34,571 nucleotides of DNA from Gemmatimonadota bacterium (GCA_019510405.1 JAEKKK010000118.1:1-34571), one strand, 5' to 3'. Positions 15,139-27,964 are shown, counted from the first letter of the stretch. Notes: generated from the letters alone by a model not told the origin. A program made the numbers and translations.

Positions 15139-16278
15139 TTAGAGGAGCCGCCCGATCCATTCTCCAACGTAGTAGCCGACGACCGCTACGCCGAGTCCGA
15201 CGACGAACATGTCCATTCCGGAGCGGAAGACACTTCGGCCGGTGAAGACGGACCGAGCCGCGCCGACGAGCCAGTGCGAGAGCATCGAGACCACGAACGA
15301 CACGACGACCGCGGTCGGGCCGGACAGGAAGAAGAAGGGAAGAACCGGGATCAATGCGCCGATCGCCGTCGCGAGTCCCGTGATCCACGCTTCGCGGAAG
15401 GGCGAAGTACCCGACTCGGCGATCCCGAGTTCCTCCTGGACCTGTTCGGCAAGCATGCGTTCCGGATCGGCCATGACCTGCGTGGCGATGCGATGGGCCG
15501 AATCGCGGTCCATTCCCTTCGCCTCGTAGATGAGCGCGAGCTCATCGCGCTCGATCTCCGGCATGAGCGCGATCTCGTCGCGCTCCATCGCGATCTCGTG
15601 GGCGTTCACCTCGCGCTCGCTCTGCGCGGCGAGGTAGCCGCTGGAGCCCATGGAGAGCGCGTCGGCGATGAGGCCGGACACCCCGGCGACGATGACCGAG
15701 TGGTACTGCGCGGTCCCGGTCGCACCGAGCACGCCCGCGACGAGGCCGAAGTTGGCGGTGAGGCCGTCGTTGAAGCCGTAGACGACGTTCCGCAGGAATC
15801 CGCCGGCCCCGGTACGATGCCATGGTTCTCCGCTGCGGCCGGCGATCGCATTGAGCGTCGACGCGTGTTCCGCTGACTCGCGCGCAAGAGTGAGCGCCTC
15901 GTCGCGACCGTCCACGCCGGTGCGCATGGAACGGTGCATGTCGAGGTAGCCCTTCACCTCGCGCCCTTCCTCGGCGAGGAGCATGGGCAGGAGAAAGCCC
16001 GGCCCGAAGCGGTTGCCAAGGAAGGCGAGGAGGCGCGTGCGTGCGGTGGGCCGGTGCGGGCCGGGCCGCCGTCCGTGCTGCGCCAGCAGGTCGGCCCAGA
16101 CCTGCACGTGTCTGTCCTCGACTTCGGCGAGCCGCTGGTAGACGTCGCGCTTCGACAGGTCCTGCTCCGCCGCCGCAAGGAGGCGGTAGAGGAACGCGGC
16201 GTCTGCCTCGTCCTGCCAGTGATGCGTGAACTGGTCGAGATCGGGCGTGCCGGACGGCTCGGTGCTCGTGCGTGCCAT
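15139..16278 (-). CDS. Ferritin-like domain fused to VIT1/CCC1 transporter (MbfA-like)
   Basis: 379 residues. The N-terminal part (about 15-150) is a rubrerythrin-like helical domain with iron-ligand patterns: WQDEADAAFLYRLLAAAEQ, LAEVEDRHVQVWADLL, LLAEEGREVKGYLDMH and ESAEHASTLNAI. The C-terminal part (about 165-379) is a VIT1/CCC1 membrane domain, starting NVVYGFNDGLTANFGLVAGVLGA, then a helix with DALSMGSSGYLAAQSEREV, a charged Glu-rich loop (about 235-290), and three more helices ending VVGYYVGEWIGRLL. Proteins of this layout (Er-VIT1/MbfA) export iron or manganese and protect from iron and peroxide stress, so that role is the likely one. Start at ATG 16278; no Shine-Dalgarno is visible. 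It is divergent from the PDZ gene, with a 114-nt shared upstream region. Confidence 0.9.
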   Translation of the reverse strand: MARTSTEPSGTPDLDQFTHHWQDEADAAFLYRLLAAAEQDLSKRDVYQRLAEVEDRHVQVWADLLAQHGRRPGPHRPTARTRLLAFLGNRFGPGFLLPMLLAEEGREVKGYLDMHRSMRTGVDGRDEALTLARESAEHASTLNAIAGRSGEPWHRTGAGGFLRNVVYGFNDGLTANFGLVAGVLGATGTAQYHSVIVAGVSGLIADALSMGSSGYLAAQSEREVNAHEIAMERDEIALMPEIERDELALIYEAKGMDRDSAHRIATQVMADPERMLAEQVQEELGIAESGTSPFREAWITGLATAIGALIPVLPFFFLSGPTAVVVSFVVSMLSHWLVGAARSVFTGRSVFRSGMDMFVVGLGVAVVGYYVGEWIGRLL

Positions 16279-16392
16279 ACGGGGAAATATGACAGGTGCG
16301 GCGTCCGCATGGGGGCGGCCATGGCGTCGGAAACCCTTTGGCGAGGGTGCAGTGTCACAGGGATGTACCGACTCAACCGTATCGAGGATCAC

Positions 16393-17508
16393 ATGAGACA
16401 CCCACACCTGCTTGCGGCTGGCGCCGTGATGGCCGTTGCCGCGAGCGCCGGCGCACAGACGCGGACTCCGGCTCCGGATCCGAGCCCGCGCGCATACATC
16501 GCCGGTGACCGCTTCGACGTCGCGCCGCGCGCCGCGCTCGGCATCAACACGTCGTCGACCGGAACGCTGCGCGACACCCTCGGCCTGCTCGTGAGCTCCG
16601 TCGTACGTGGCGGCCCCGCCGAGAAGGCCGGGCTCGAGGAGGGCAACCGCATCGCGTCGATCAATGGCGTCAACCTGCGCTCGACGAAGGTGGATCTCGA
16701 GGATTACGAGAGCGCCGGCACGTTGAATCGCCGGCTGGTGCGCGAGCTGGAAAAGGTGAAGCCGGGCCAGGAGGTCGATCTGCGCGTGTATCGCGGTGGA
16801 CGCACCGAAGCGCTGAAGGTGCGCACGGTCAGCTCCGATTCACTCTTCCCGACCAGGATGGTGCGCCGGTTCTCGCGCTCGGACTTCGAGGATCGTCCCG
16901 CGCTCGGCATCGGGCTGGGGAGCACGGGAAGCCGGCGCGACACGCTGGGCGTGCTCGTGATGAGCGTGGTCGATTCCAGCCCGGCGGCGCGCGCGGGGCT
17001 GGAAGAGGGGAACCGCATCGCGGCGATCAACGGCGTGAACCTGCGCGTCGCGCACGAGGATGCGGATGATCCCGGCGTCGGCGGTGCGAAGGCGGAGCGG
17101 CTGCACCGCGAGGTATCGCAGCTCAAGGTCGGCGACAACGTGACGCTGCGCGTCTACGCGAGCGGACAGTGGCGCGACGTGACGATGAAGGTGGTGCGTG
17201 CGGGCGATCTCCCACGGTCGCGGCGCTCGATGTACTTCGGCGACATGATGATGCCTCCGATGCCGGCCATGCCCGCCATGCCGTCGATGCCCGCGGTTCC
17301 GCCGATGCCGCCGAGCGGGCGGATGTACCGCGCCGCACCGATCGAGTTCGAGCTCGGCCCGGAGATTCGGGAACAGCTGGAGGGTGTTCGGGTGAAGCTC
17401 GATGAGATGCGTCCCGAGATCGAGCGCATCAAGGGCGAGCTGCCTCGGTTGATGGAGAAGATTCCAGATGTGCGTGTGAAGCTGGATTGGGGGACGACGA
17501 CGATCTGA
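16393..17508 (+). CDS. Exported protein with two PDZ domains and a Met/Pro-rich linker
   Basis: 371 residues. The signal peptide is MRHPHLLAAGAVMAVAASAGAQ. Two PDZ domains repeat the same core: LGLLVSSVVRGGPAEKAGLEEGNRIASINGVNLR (about 64-97) and LGVLVMSVVDSSPAARAGLEEGNRIAAINGVNLR (about 195-228), each followed by a VDLRVYRGG/VTLRVYASG strand. There is no protease domain, so it is a binding or scaffold protein of the envelope rather than DegP. Between about 282 and 310 is a Met/Pro-rich stretch of MPAMP-type repeats, followed by an amphipathic helix with EIREQLEGVRVKLDEMRPEIERIK. ATG 16393 has GAGG seven bases upstream and gives a clean signal peptide; an earlier in-frame ATG at 16363 does not. 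Confidence 0.87.
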   Translation: MRHPHLLAAGAVMAVAASAGAQTRTPAPDPSPRAYIAGDRFDVAPRAALGINTSSTGTLRDTLGLLVSSVVRGGPAEKAGLEEGNRIASINGVNLRSTKVDLEDYESAGTLNRRLVRELEKVKPGQEVDLRVYRGGRTEALKVRTVSSDSLFPTRMVRRFSRSDFEDRPALGIGLGSTGSRRDTLGVLVMSVVDSSPAARAGLEEGNRIAAINGVNLRVAHEDADDPGVGGAKAERLHREVSQLKVGDNVTLRVYASGQWRDVTMKVVRAGDLPRSRRSMYFGDMMMPPMPAMPAMPSMPAVPPMPPSGRMYRAAPIEFELGPEIREQLEGVRVKLDEMRPEIERIKGELPRLMEKIPDVRVKLDWGTTTI

Positions 17509-17625
17509 GGGCGGAGATGAGGTGATGCGGGGATGAGGGGACGCGGACGTACGAACGGCCTCGGGAAGCTCATTGCTCCCGAGGCCGTTCCGCATCACCG
17601 CATCCCCGCATCTCCACATCCCCTC
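17507..17625. repeat. Second long imperfect inverted repeat enclosing a terminator (GCGGGGATG-type arms)
   Basis: It spans from the PDZ stop codon to the M14 stop codon, between convergent genes. Outer arms carry reiterated GATGCGGGGATG-like units on the left and their complement on the right (CCGCATCACCGCATCCCCGC); matching is imperfect and slightly out of register. The inner hairpin 17554-17589 pairs AACGGCCTCGGG with CCCGAGGCCGTT and is extended by AGC/GCT around a short loop. The inner CGGCCTCGGG/CCCGAGGCCG stem is the same as in 14404-14500. Confidence 0.75.
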
Positions 17626-20548
17626 AATAGGCCGCCCCCAACAACAGCGCATTCAGCACCAACCGGTCGAGCGAGCGCCACCAGCCGCGGAACATCGGCT
17701 CGTTCGTGAAGAGCACGACGTGGCCGCCGCCGGTGGGCTCGTCGATCAGAAGCGACGTGCCGCGCAGCAGGCGCTCGGTGTTGTTGGGCCAGGTGAAGCC
17801 GGCGCGGATCAGCGGACCGGTTGAGGGAAAGACCGCGACGTTCGCGCCCTCCTTCGAAGGGCGGAGGAAGAGATCGCCCTGCAGGAGCACGGTGAGGCGC
17901 GGTGCGTCGTAGCCCGCCGTCAGCCAGTGTGTCCGGTCGAGCAGGACATCGGCGTGAATGCCTGGCACCGACTCCGGGGTGTTCGGGCTCGTCGAGCTGC
18001 TCTGATACGGGACGAGCTCTTCGGCGAGACGATCGGCGGCGATGGAGTTGGCGGCCGCCGTGGTCGCCCTTCGCGGTGCTGTGGGGGTACTCGCCGCGGC
18101 GGGGGTCGCGGCGGGCGACTCCGGCCGCGGCTCGGCGTCGGCGACGCGGCGCGCCGTGGTGAGCCCGACGTTCTCGTCGGCTGCCCACTCCGTGGCGCCG
18201 CCCATGGTGACGAGCGTGCCGCCCGCGCGCACCCACGTCTTCAACCGCTCGACGGCCTCCTTCGACACGCGCGACGTGTAGCTCCCCGACGGAAGCAGGA
18301 TCGCGGTGAAGCGCGACAGGTCGCCGCCGAGCTGGCTCATGGCGATCGGTGTGAAGCGGATCCCGTAGCGGCGCTCGAGGGTGAACCAGATCGCGCCGTA
18401 CGACGTCTGCGACACCCCTTCGTCGGCGACGATCGCGATCTCCGGGGTGGGGATGGCCACCATCGATTCGGAGCCGATGCCGTACTGGCCCGCTCCCGCC
18501 TGCGCCGAGCTCACGCCGACGACGTCCACGCCGCTCTCGCGCGCGAGCGCGTCGATGCGGGAGCCGAGCGACGAGTCGTTGCGCGCGACGTGCGCGACGT
18601 AGGTTCCGCGTGGCCAGTGCCGTCCGCCGGCGTCGATCGATTCCGTCGACACCGAGACGCGATAGCCCTCGCTGAGCAGGTGGTAGAGCAGCCGAGGCGC
18701 GCCGTTGCGCTCGGGGCCGAAGAGGTAGGCCGAGGTGGCTCCGCGGCCGGCGACGATGCCGCCGCCGACGTCCACCGAGAGCAGCTCGCCGCCGACGCGA
18801 CGCGGTTGCTGGCGCGCCTGGGGCAGCGCCGGCTCTTCGGCCGGCAGCGAGAGCAGGTCTCCCGCCGGTGTGCCGGCGTCGTCGGTCCAGTAGCTCTCGA
18901 CGCCGAAGGCGACCGGAAGCGACCACGCGGTCACGTCGTAGAACTCGTAGCCCTCCGACTCGGCGCGCTTTCCGCGGCGGCGGTTCCGCTCGAACTTTTC
19001 TATTTGGGTACGGGTGAAGGTGGGGTCGAGGACGGACGCCGGCTCGAGGATCGCGCGCGCGACCTTGCCCTGCGGCTGCGCGAGATCGACGACGTAGGTG
19101 CCAGCGTCGAAGCGACGCGTGGAGACGGCGTCGTCGGCGTAGGCGTGCGCTCGCGACGCGGAGAAGGGCGCCGTCGCGCGGCGCACCTCGATGCCGGCGC
19201 GGAGCAGGGCGCTCACGAGCTCCGCGGCGCGCCCCGGATCGCGGCCCGGCACGATCACGATGCGCCGCATCGCGCCGGTGCTGCCGTCGCGAATCGCCTG
19301 GCGGCGAAAGGCGAGGTAGTCGCGCACGCGCTCACTCGCATGCGACGCGGTGGCGTCGATCGTGGCGAGCGAGGCGACGAAGTGCTTCGCGATGCCGTCG
19401 CGCAGCGAGACGAGCGTGCCGTCGGGGCGGCGCCAGAGCACGCCGCGGTGACCGCCGCCGTCGGTCTCGAACGTCATGCCGATCGCGCCGTTGAGCGACG
19501 GCCAGGTGTCGTAATAGCCCGGGTAGTACAGGTCGTAGACGTCGCGCGAGAAATAGAGCCACCCGTAGCGATCGAAGGCGGCGGCATTCGCGCGGCCGAA
19601 CAGGTCGAGCCACTTCCCGGGATCGCCGACGATGTTCGCGTTGACGGGGCGCGCCGCGGGTGGGAAGAAAAAGGTCGAGACGTGACCGTGCAGGTCGGCC
19701 GCGACCATCGGGTGCCACTCGAGCATCATCCGCATGATCCCCTGCACCTCGCGCTGTGTCGAGGCGATGAGATCGCGGTTCATGTCGAAGCGATAGTGAT
19801 TGAACCGGCCGTACACGCTCCACGGCTCGTCGTGCTCCTGGGCGCGCGGATCCGGTGAGCCGACGCTGACCGAGTTGTACCAGACGGTGAAGCGCTCGTG
19901 TCCGTCGGGATTGGAGCTCGGGTTGATGACGACGATGGTGTTGCGCAGCGTGGCGAGGGTGGCCGGCTCCTCGCTGGCGGCGAGCTGATAGAGGAGCTGC
20001 ATGCACGCCTCGAAGCCCGGCGACTCGTCGCCGTGCACCGAGCCGGAGATCCACACCACCGGCGGCGTGCGTGCCGCGATCGCGTCGAGCTCGGCGGGCG
20101 TGCCGGTGCGCGGATCGGCGAGCCGATCGAGGTCGCGGCGGATGTCGTCCAGCCGCGCGATGTTCTCCGGCGACGACACGATGTACAGCCGCATCGGGCG
20201 GCGCTCGTAGGTCGTCGTGAACTCCTCGACGCGCACGCGGTCCTTCGCCGCGTTGGCGATGGCGAGCAGTACGCGCTCCTGGGCCGCGTACTGCGTGTTC
20301 GCCTCGCCGATCGCATAGCCGAGGAGGGACTCGGGGCGTGGGACACCGGGGCGGTAGGGGCCGCGGTCGTAGAAGGAGAACCGTGCGTCGTCGCGCTGCG
20401 CGGCCCGCTGGGCCGGCGCGGTGACGGGTATCGCCGCCGCGAGCACCAGGGCGGCGGCGATGCGCCGGAACGCGGCCCGCGTGATTGTCGTGTTCAGCGT
20501 GCCTCCTCCATCAGGAAGCTGGGTCGTGTGCTCCAGCCGAATGCGCAT
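17624..20548 (-). CDS. Exported M14 zinc carboxypeptidase with C-terminal amidotransferase-like domain
   Basis: 974 residues from ATG 20548. A signal sequence around 28-47 (FRRIAAALVLAAAIPVTAPAQ) is followed by an M14 peptidase domain: zinc ligands His172 and Glu175 in SGSVHGDESPGFEA, NPSSNPDGHERF and the MNRDL substrate-site motif, probable third ligand His287 in ADLHGHV, and MTFETDGGGHRG near the catalytic Glu. The expected activity is removal of C-terminal or peptidoglycan-peptide residues outside the cytoplasm. The C-terminal third has a glutamine-amidotransferase/ThuA-like fold segment: AILLPSGSYTSRVSKEAVERL then WVRAGGTLVTMGGATEW; no catalytic Cys-His pair is obvious. A low-complexity Ala/Thr linker lies near 830-860. 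The start may instead be CTG 20497 (see that site). It is a monocistronic gene between an inverted repeat and a divergent gene. Confidence 0.85.
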   Translation of the reverse strand: MRIRLEHTTQLPDGGGTLNTTITRAAFRRIAAALVLAAAIPVTAPAQRAAQRDDARFSFYDRGPYRPGVPRPESLLGYAIGEANTQYAAQERVLLAIANAAKDRVRVEEFTTTYERRPMRLYIVSSPENIARLDDIRRDLDRLADPRTGTPAELDAIAARTPPVVWISGSVHGDESPGFEACMQLLYQLAASEEPATLATLRNTIVVINPSSNPDGHERFTVWYNSVSVGSPDPRAQEHDEPWSVYGRFNHYRFDMNRDLIASTQREVQGIMRMMLEWHPMVAADLHGHVSTFFFPPAARPVNANIVGDPGKWLDLFGRANAAAFDRYGWLYFSRDVYDLYYPGYYDTWPSLNGAIGMTFETDGGGHRGVLWRRPDGTLVSLRDGIAKHFVASLATIDATASHASERVRDYLAFRRQAIRDGSTGAMRRIVIVPGRDPGRAAELVSALLRAGIEVRRATAPFSASRAHAYADDAVSTRRFDAGTYVVDLAQPQGKVARAILEPASVLDPTFTRTQIEKFERNRRRGKRAESEGYEFYDVTAWSLPVAFGVESYWTDDAGTPAGDLLSLPAEEPALPQARQQPRRVGGELLSVDVGGGIVAGRGATSAYLFGPERNGAPRLLYHLLSEGYRVSVSTESIDAGGRHWPRGTYVAHVARNDSSLGSRIDALARESGVDVVGVSSAQAGAGQYGIGSESMVAIPTPEIAIVADEGVSQTSYGAIWFTLERRYGIRFTPIAMSQLGGDLSRFTAILLPSGSYTSRVSKEAVERLKTWVRAGGTLVTMGGATEWAADENVGLTTARRVADAEPRPESPAATPAAASTPTAPRRATTAAANSIAADRLAEELVPYQSSSTSPNTPESVPGIHADVLLDRTHWLTAGYDAPRLTVLLQGDLFLRPSKEGANVAVFPSTGPLIRAGFTWPNNTERLLRGTSLLIDEPTGGGHVVLFTNEPMFRGWWRSLDRLVLNALLLGAAY
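20495..20509 (-). promoter_or_regulatory. Strong ribosome site in front of an in-frame CTG, possible start of the M14 peptidase
   Basis: GGAGGAGG (20509-20502, minus strand) is followed by CACG and a CTG (20497-20495) in the M14 frame. Starting there gives a 30-residue signal peptide with the usual charged start (NTTITRAAFRR) and hydrophobic core. ATG 20548 adds 17 residues and has no such ribosome site. The purine stretch could be chance coding sequence. Confidence 0.45.
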
Positions 20549-20750
20549 GGATGCGCCTCCGACCGAACCTAGTGGCCGCCCCGGATGGGAGGAAGAAGTC
20601 GCGCGTGACGGTCGCAACGACACGCTCGAACCCGTCCAAACCATCGCCAAGCCCGCGGCTGTCTCATCGCAGCAGCGGCATCCGCGATCCCCTGAAACCG
20701 GCAAACGTCCGCGTCGCGCGCGTGCCGACCGGACGACAAGGAGACATCCG

Positions 20751-21548
20751 ATGAACCCCACGGCGGTATTTTTCCTGATCGCGTTCGGAATACCATGGAT
20801 CGGCTGGTCCGTGATCGCGGTGGCCGGGGATCATCTGACGGTCCTGCAGCGGACGATGCTCTTCTATACCGGCGACGCCTGTTCGATCGCCGGCGTCGTC
20901 GCCACCTATGTCCAGGGCGGAACGACTGGCCTGAAGCAGCTCTGGCAGCGTTGCCGCCAGCTGCAGGCACCGCCGTGGCTGTGGCTCTTCATGATCGTCG
21001 TGCCGCTGGCCATTGCTCTGGCGTCCGTCCAGGTCTGGGGACTCGAGCCGGGTCACGTCGTCGGCAGCCCGTCATTGCTCGCGTTCTTCACCACCCCCGC
21101 GCTCTTCAGGAGTCTGTTGAGCGGCCCATTGGGTGAGGAGGTGGGATGGCGCGGATTTCTGCTACCCAAATTGCTGACGAAGTTCAGTCCACTCGTCGCA
21201 AGCGTGGTGCTCGGCGTGATCTGGGGCTTCTGGCATCTGCCGCTCTACATTCACTCCATATTCGCCACGGTGCCCGGCGCGACGGGATTCATCCTCACGA
21301 CGATCTGCTACTCGATCATCATGACGATGCTCTACAACTACAGCCGCGGCAGTGTGTTCATCGCGGTCGCATTCCACTGGTTCGCCAACACGATTCCGAA
21401 TGCGGTATTCCACATGTACGGAAACGTCTACTGGCCGCTCGTCGCGAACCAGATCATCGTGGGCTACTGCATCGTGACGCTCATCGTCGTGCTCGTGTTC
21501 GGGAAAGAGCTGCGACGCGAGGCGCGGGCGGCACCAGCAATCGCGTGA
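20751..21548 (+). CDS. CPBP family intramembrane glutamic endopeptidase
   Basis: 265-residue polytopic membrane protein of the CAAX/Abi (CPBP) protease family. The three family motifs are present: GPLGEEVGWRGF with Glu129-Glu130 and Arg134, WGFWHLP with His162, and FHWFANT with His209. About eight helices are predicted. Substrate is unknown; members in other bacteria process prenylated proteins or peptides or give bacteriocin immunity. An AAGGAG (20738-20743) seven bases before ATG 20751 fixes the start, one of the best ribosome sites in the window; the longer upstream frame overlaps the M14 start region and is rejected. It stands alone, with a strong terminator downstream. Confidence 0.9.
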   Translation: MNPTAVFFLIAFGIPWIGWSVIAVAGDHLTVLQRTMLFYTGDACSIAGVVATYVQGGTTGLKQLWQRCRQLQAPPWLWLFMIVVPLAIALASVQVWGLEPGHVVGSPSLLAFFTTPALFRSLLSGPLGEEVGWRGFLLPKLLTKFSPLVASVVLGVIWGFWHLPLYIHSIFATVPGATGFILTTICYSIIMTMLYNYSRGSVFIAVAFHWFANTIPNAVFHMYGNVYWPLVANQIIVGYCIVTLIVVLVFGKELRREARAAPAIA

Positions 21549-21579
21549 GGGCAGGGACGATCCTGGTCGGTCCCGAATG

Positions 21580-21613
21580 CACGAACGCCCACCGGATCCG
21601 GTGGGCGTTCGTG
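21580..21613. terminator. Perfect palindromic bidirectional terminator
   Basis: A 34-nt perfect palindrome (arms CACGAACGCCCACCGGA on each strand) lies between convergent CPBP and gltD genes. On the plus strand TTTCTTC follows; on the minus strand CATTCGGG follows. It works best for the plus-strand gene and probably serves both. Confidence 0.8.
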
Positions 21614-22991
21614 TTTCTTCGCTGCGCGGTGTTACGCGCTGGCGACCGCCGAGTGCCGGCGCGTTCCGGTCGACGCCGCGTTGCGGAGGTGCCGGTCGAT
21701 CGACGCGGCCGCGTCGCGTCCCTCGCGGATCGCCCACACGATGAGCGAGGCGCCGCGGCGCATGTCGCCCGCCGCGAACACGCCGGGGATGTTCGTGCGG
21801 TACTGTGCGTCGGTCGACACCGCACCGCGCGGGGAGATCGTCACGCCGAGGTCGGAGAGCAACCCTTCCTCGCGCACCCCCGTGAATCCCATCGCCAGCA
21901 GCACGATGTCGGCATCGAGGGTGAATCCACTGCCGCTGACCTCGACGAACTGCGGGCCGTTGGCGCCCTGCTGGAGGTCGACACGCACCGCGTGCAGCTT
22001 CTGCACCCGGCGGCCTTCGCCCGACAACTCGGTCGTTGAGACGCTCCAGTCGCGCTGCGCGCCTTCCTCGTGCGCGTGGCTGGTGCGCAGCTTCATCGGC
22101 CACTGCGGCCACGGCGTGGACGCCGCGCGTTCCTTCGGCGGCTCCGGGAGCAGCTCGAACTGCGTCACCTCGGTCGCGCCCTGCCGATGGGCGGTGCCGA
22201 TGCAGTCGGAGCCGGTGTCGCCGCCGCCGATGACGACGACGCGCTTGCCACCGGCCCAGATCGCGCTCGCGTCGCCGATCGCGTCGCCGGCGACGCGGCG
22301 GTTCTGCTGGGTGAGGTAGTCCATGGCGAGGTGCACGCCGCCCAGCTCGCGGCCAGGCACGCGCAGGTCGCGCGCCTTCTGCGCGCCGCCGGCGAGCAGC
22401 ACGGCGTCGAACTCGTCGCGCAGCTGGGTGACGTGGAGATCGCGGCCGACCTCGACGTTCGTCTCGAAGTGCACGCCCTCGGCCTCCATCTGGCGGAGGC
22501 GGAGCTCGAGTACTTCCTTCTCCAGCTTGAAGTCGGGGATGCCGTAACGGAGCAATCCACCGATGCGATCGTCCTTCTCGAACACGACGACGGCGTGGCC
22601 AAGACGGCGCAGCTGCTGCGCCGCGGCGAGCCCCGCGGGGCCGGAGCCGATGATCGCGACGCGGAAGCCGGAGTCGGGCGCGCCGGCGGACGGCACGACC
22701 CAACCCTCGGAGAACGACTTGTCGGCGATCGCCTGCTCGATGTTGCGGATCGCGACGGGCTGCTCGATCAGGCCGAGCACGCACGCCGACTCACAGGGCG
22801 CCGGGCAGAGGCGCCCCGTCAGCTCGGGGAAGTTGTTCGTCGCGTGCAGCGCGAGCGACGCATCCTTCCAGCGACCCTGCTGGACGAACGCGTTCCACTC
22901 CGGGATGACGTTCTGGACGGGGCAGCCGGTGTCGCCCTGACAGAAGGGCACGCCGCAATCCATGCAGCGTGCACCCTGCGTCCGGAAATGC

Positions 22992-27620
<4,629 letters not shown>

Positions 27621-27665
27621 GTCCAGGCGCTCCCTGCGTCTGTGCGCGGCTCACTTACGAAGAAG

Positions 27666-27727
27666 CCCCTCCTAACCGCTGGTCAGGAGGGGCCGTTGCA
27701 CCATTCGGTACCCGCTAGCTCCTAACC
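27666..27727 (-). promoter_or_regulatory. Terminator/antiterminator pair in the gltB leader (putative attenuator)
   Basis: On the minus strand, CCCCTCCTGACC (27692-27681) pairs with GGTTAGGAGGGG (27677-27666) across a three-base loop, giving a 12-bp hairpin with one G-U pair followed by CTTCTTCG. An earlier GGTTAGGAG (27727-27719) can instead pair with CTCCTGACC from the first arm: nine pairs, one of them G-U. The two foldings exclude each other. The loop of the alternative fold can itself form GTACC/GGTGC. The earlier arm contains the TAG stop of the leader peptide. The hairpin lies 46 nt before the gltB ATG. The U-tract is imperfect. Confidence 0.55.
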
Positions 27728-27814
27728 CCTCGATTCCTCGCGCGAAATGGCGGCCTTGCGATTCGGCAAGGTCGTCGGAATGGCGGCGATAATCGATACC
27801 AGGGAAGAGCGCAT
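27722..27814 (-). CDS. Putative 30-residue leader peptide of gltBD
   Basis: ATG (27814-27812) to TAG (27724-27722), 30 codons, inside the gltB leader about 50 nt after the predicted transcript start. The peptide is rich in branched-chain residues early (LVSIIAAIPTTL, positions 5-16) and has adjacent Glu26-Glu27 a few codons before the stop. The stop codon lies within the antiterminator arm, so a ribosome that finishes the peptide would block that arm and favour the terminator, while one stalled earlier would leave it free. No clear Shine-Dalgarno is seen before the ATG (CGACCGAAAATG), which is the main weakness. Whether it is translated is unknown. Confidence 0.4.
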   Translation of the reverse strand: MRSSLVSIIAAIPTTLPNRKAAISREESRG

Positions 27815-27872
27815 TTTCGGTCGGTCGTGGCGGATCGCTCGCGGACGAAACTGCGAGGTGGCGCGCTCACTC

Positions 27873-27901
27873 AGAGTATGACCTCCGGGGGGCGCTGTCA
27901 A
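27873..27901 (-). promoter_or_regulatory. Consensus-like sigma-70 promoter of gltBD
   Basis: A perfect -35 TTGACA (27901-27896) and a -10 TACTCT (27878-27873) are separated by 17 nt. It is the best housekeeping promoter match in the window. Predicted transcription starts near 27866, giving a leader of roughly 245 nt before gltB, which is unusually long for this window. Confidence 0.8.
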
Positions 27902-27930
27902 GGATTTCTCGGGCTCGGTTGGGTAACGCG

Positions 27931-27962
27931 GCGATGCGAGGGTGCGGGGATGAGGGGATGCG
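27931..27962. repeat. Solo arm of the GCGGGGATG-type repeat
   Basis: GCGATGCGAGGGTGCGGGG followed by ATGAGGGGATGCG resembles one outer arm of the elements at 14404-14500 and 17507-17625, here without a partner arm or central hairpin. It sits directly 3' of the HAD gene stop and just upstream of the gltB promoter. Probably a decayed copy. Confidence 0.5.
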
Positions 27963-27964
27963 AA

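Noticed and set aside
16279-16407. Longer start for the ferritin-VIT1 gene reaching 16407
   Set aside because: The extra residues cross the divergent promoter region and the PDZ ribosome site; no family similarity.
17221-17330. Possible tandem DNA repeat in the PDZ gene
   Set aside because: It is explained by Met/Pro codon reiteration in the coding sequence, not an independent DNA repeat.
27690-27727. T-box riboswitch in the gltB leader, suggested by CGGGTACCG and GAATGGTGC near a terminator hairpin
   Set aside because: The conserved T-box core (AGGGTGGNACCGCG) is not present, no stem I/specifier region was recognised, and the reading frame ending in the antiterminator explains the structure better.
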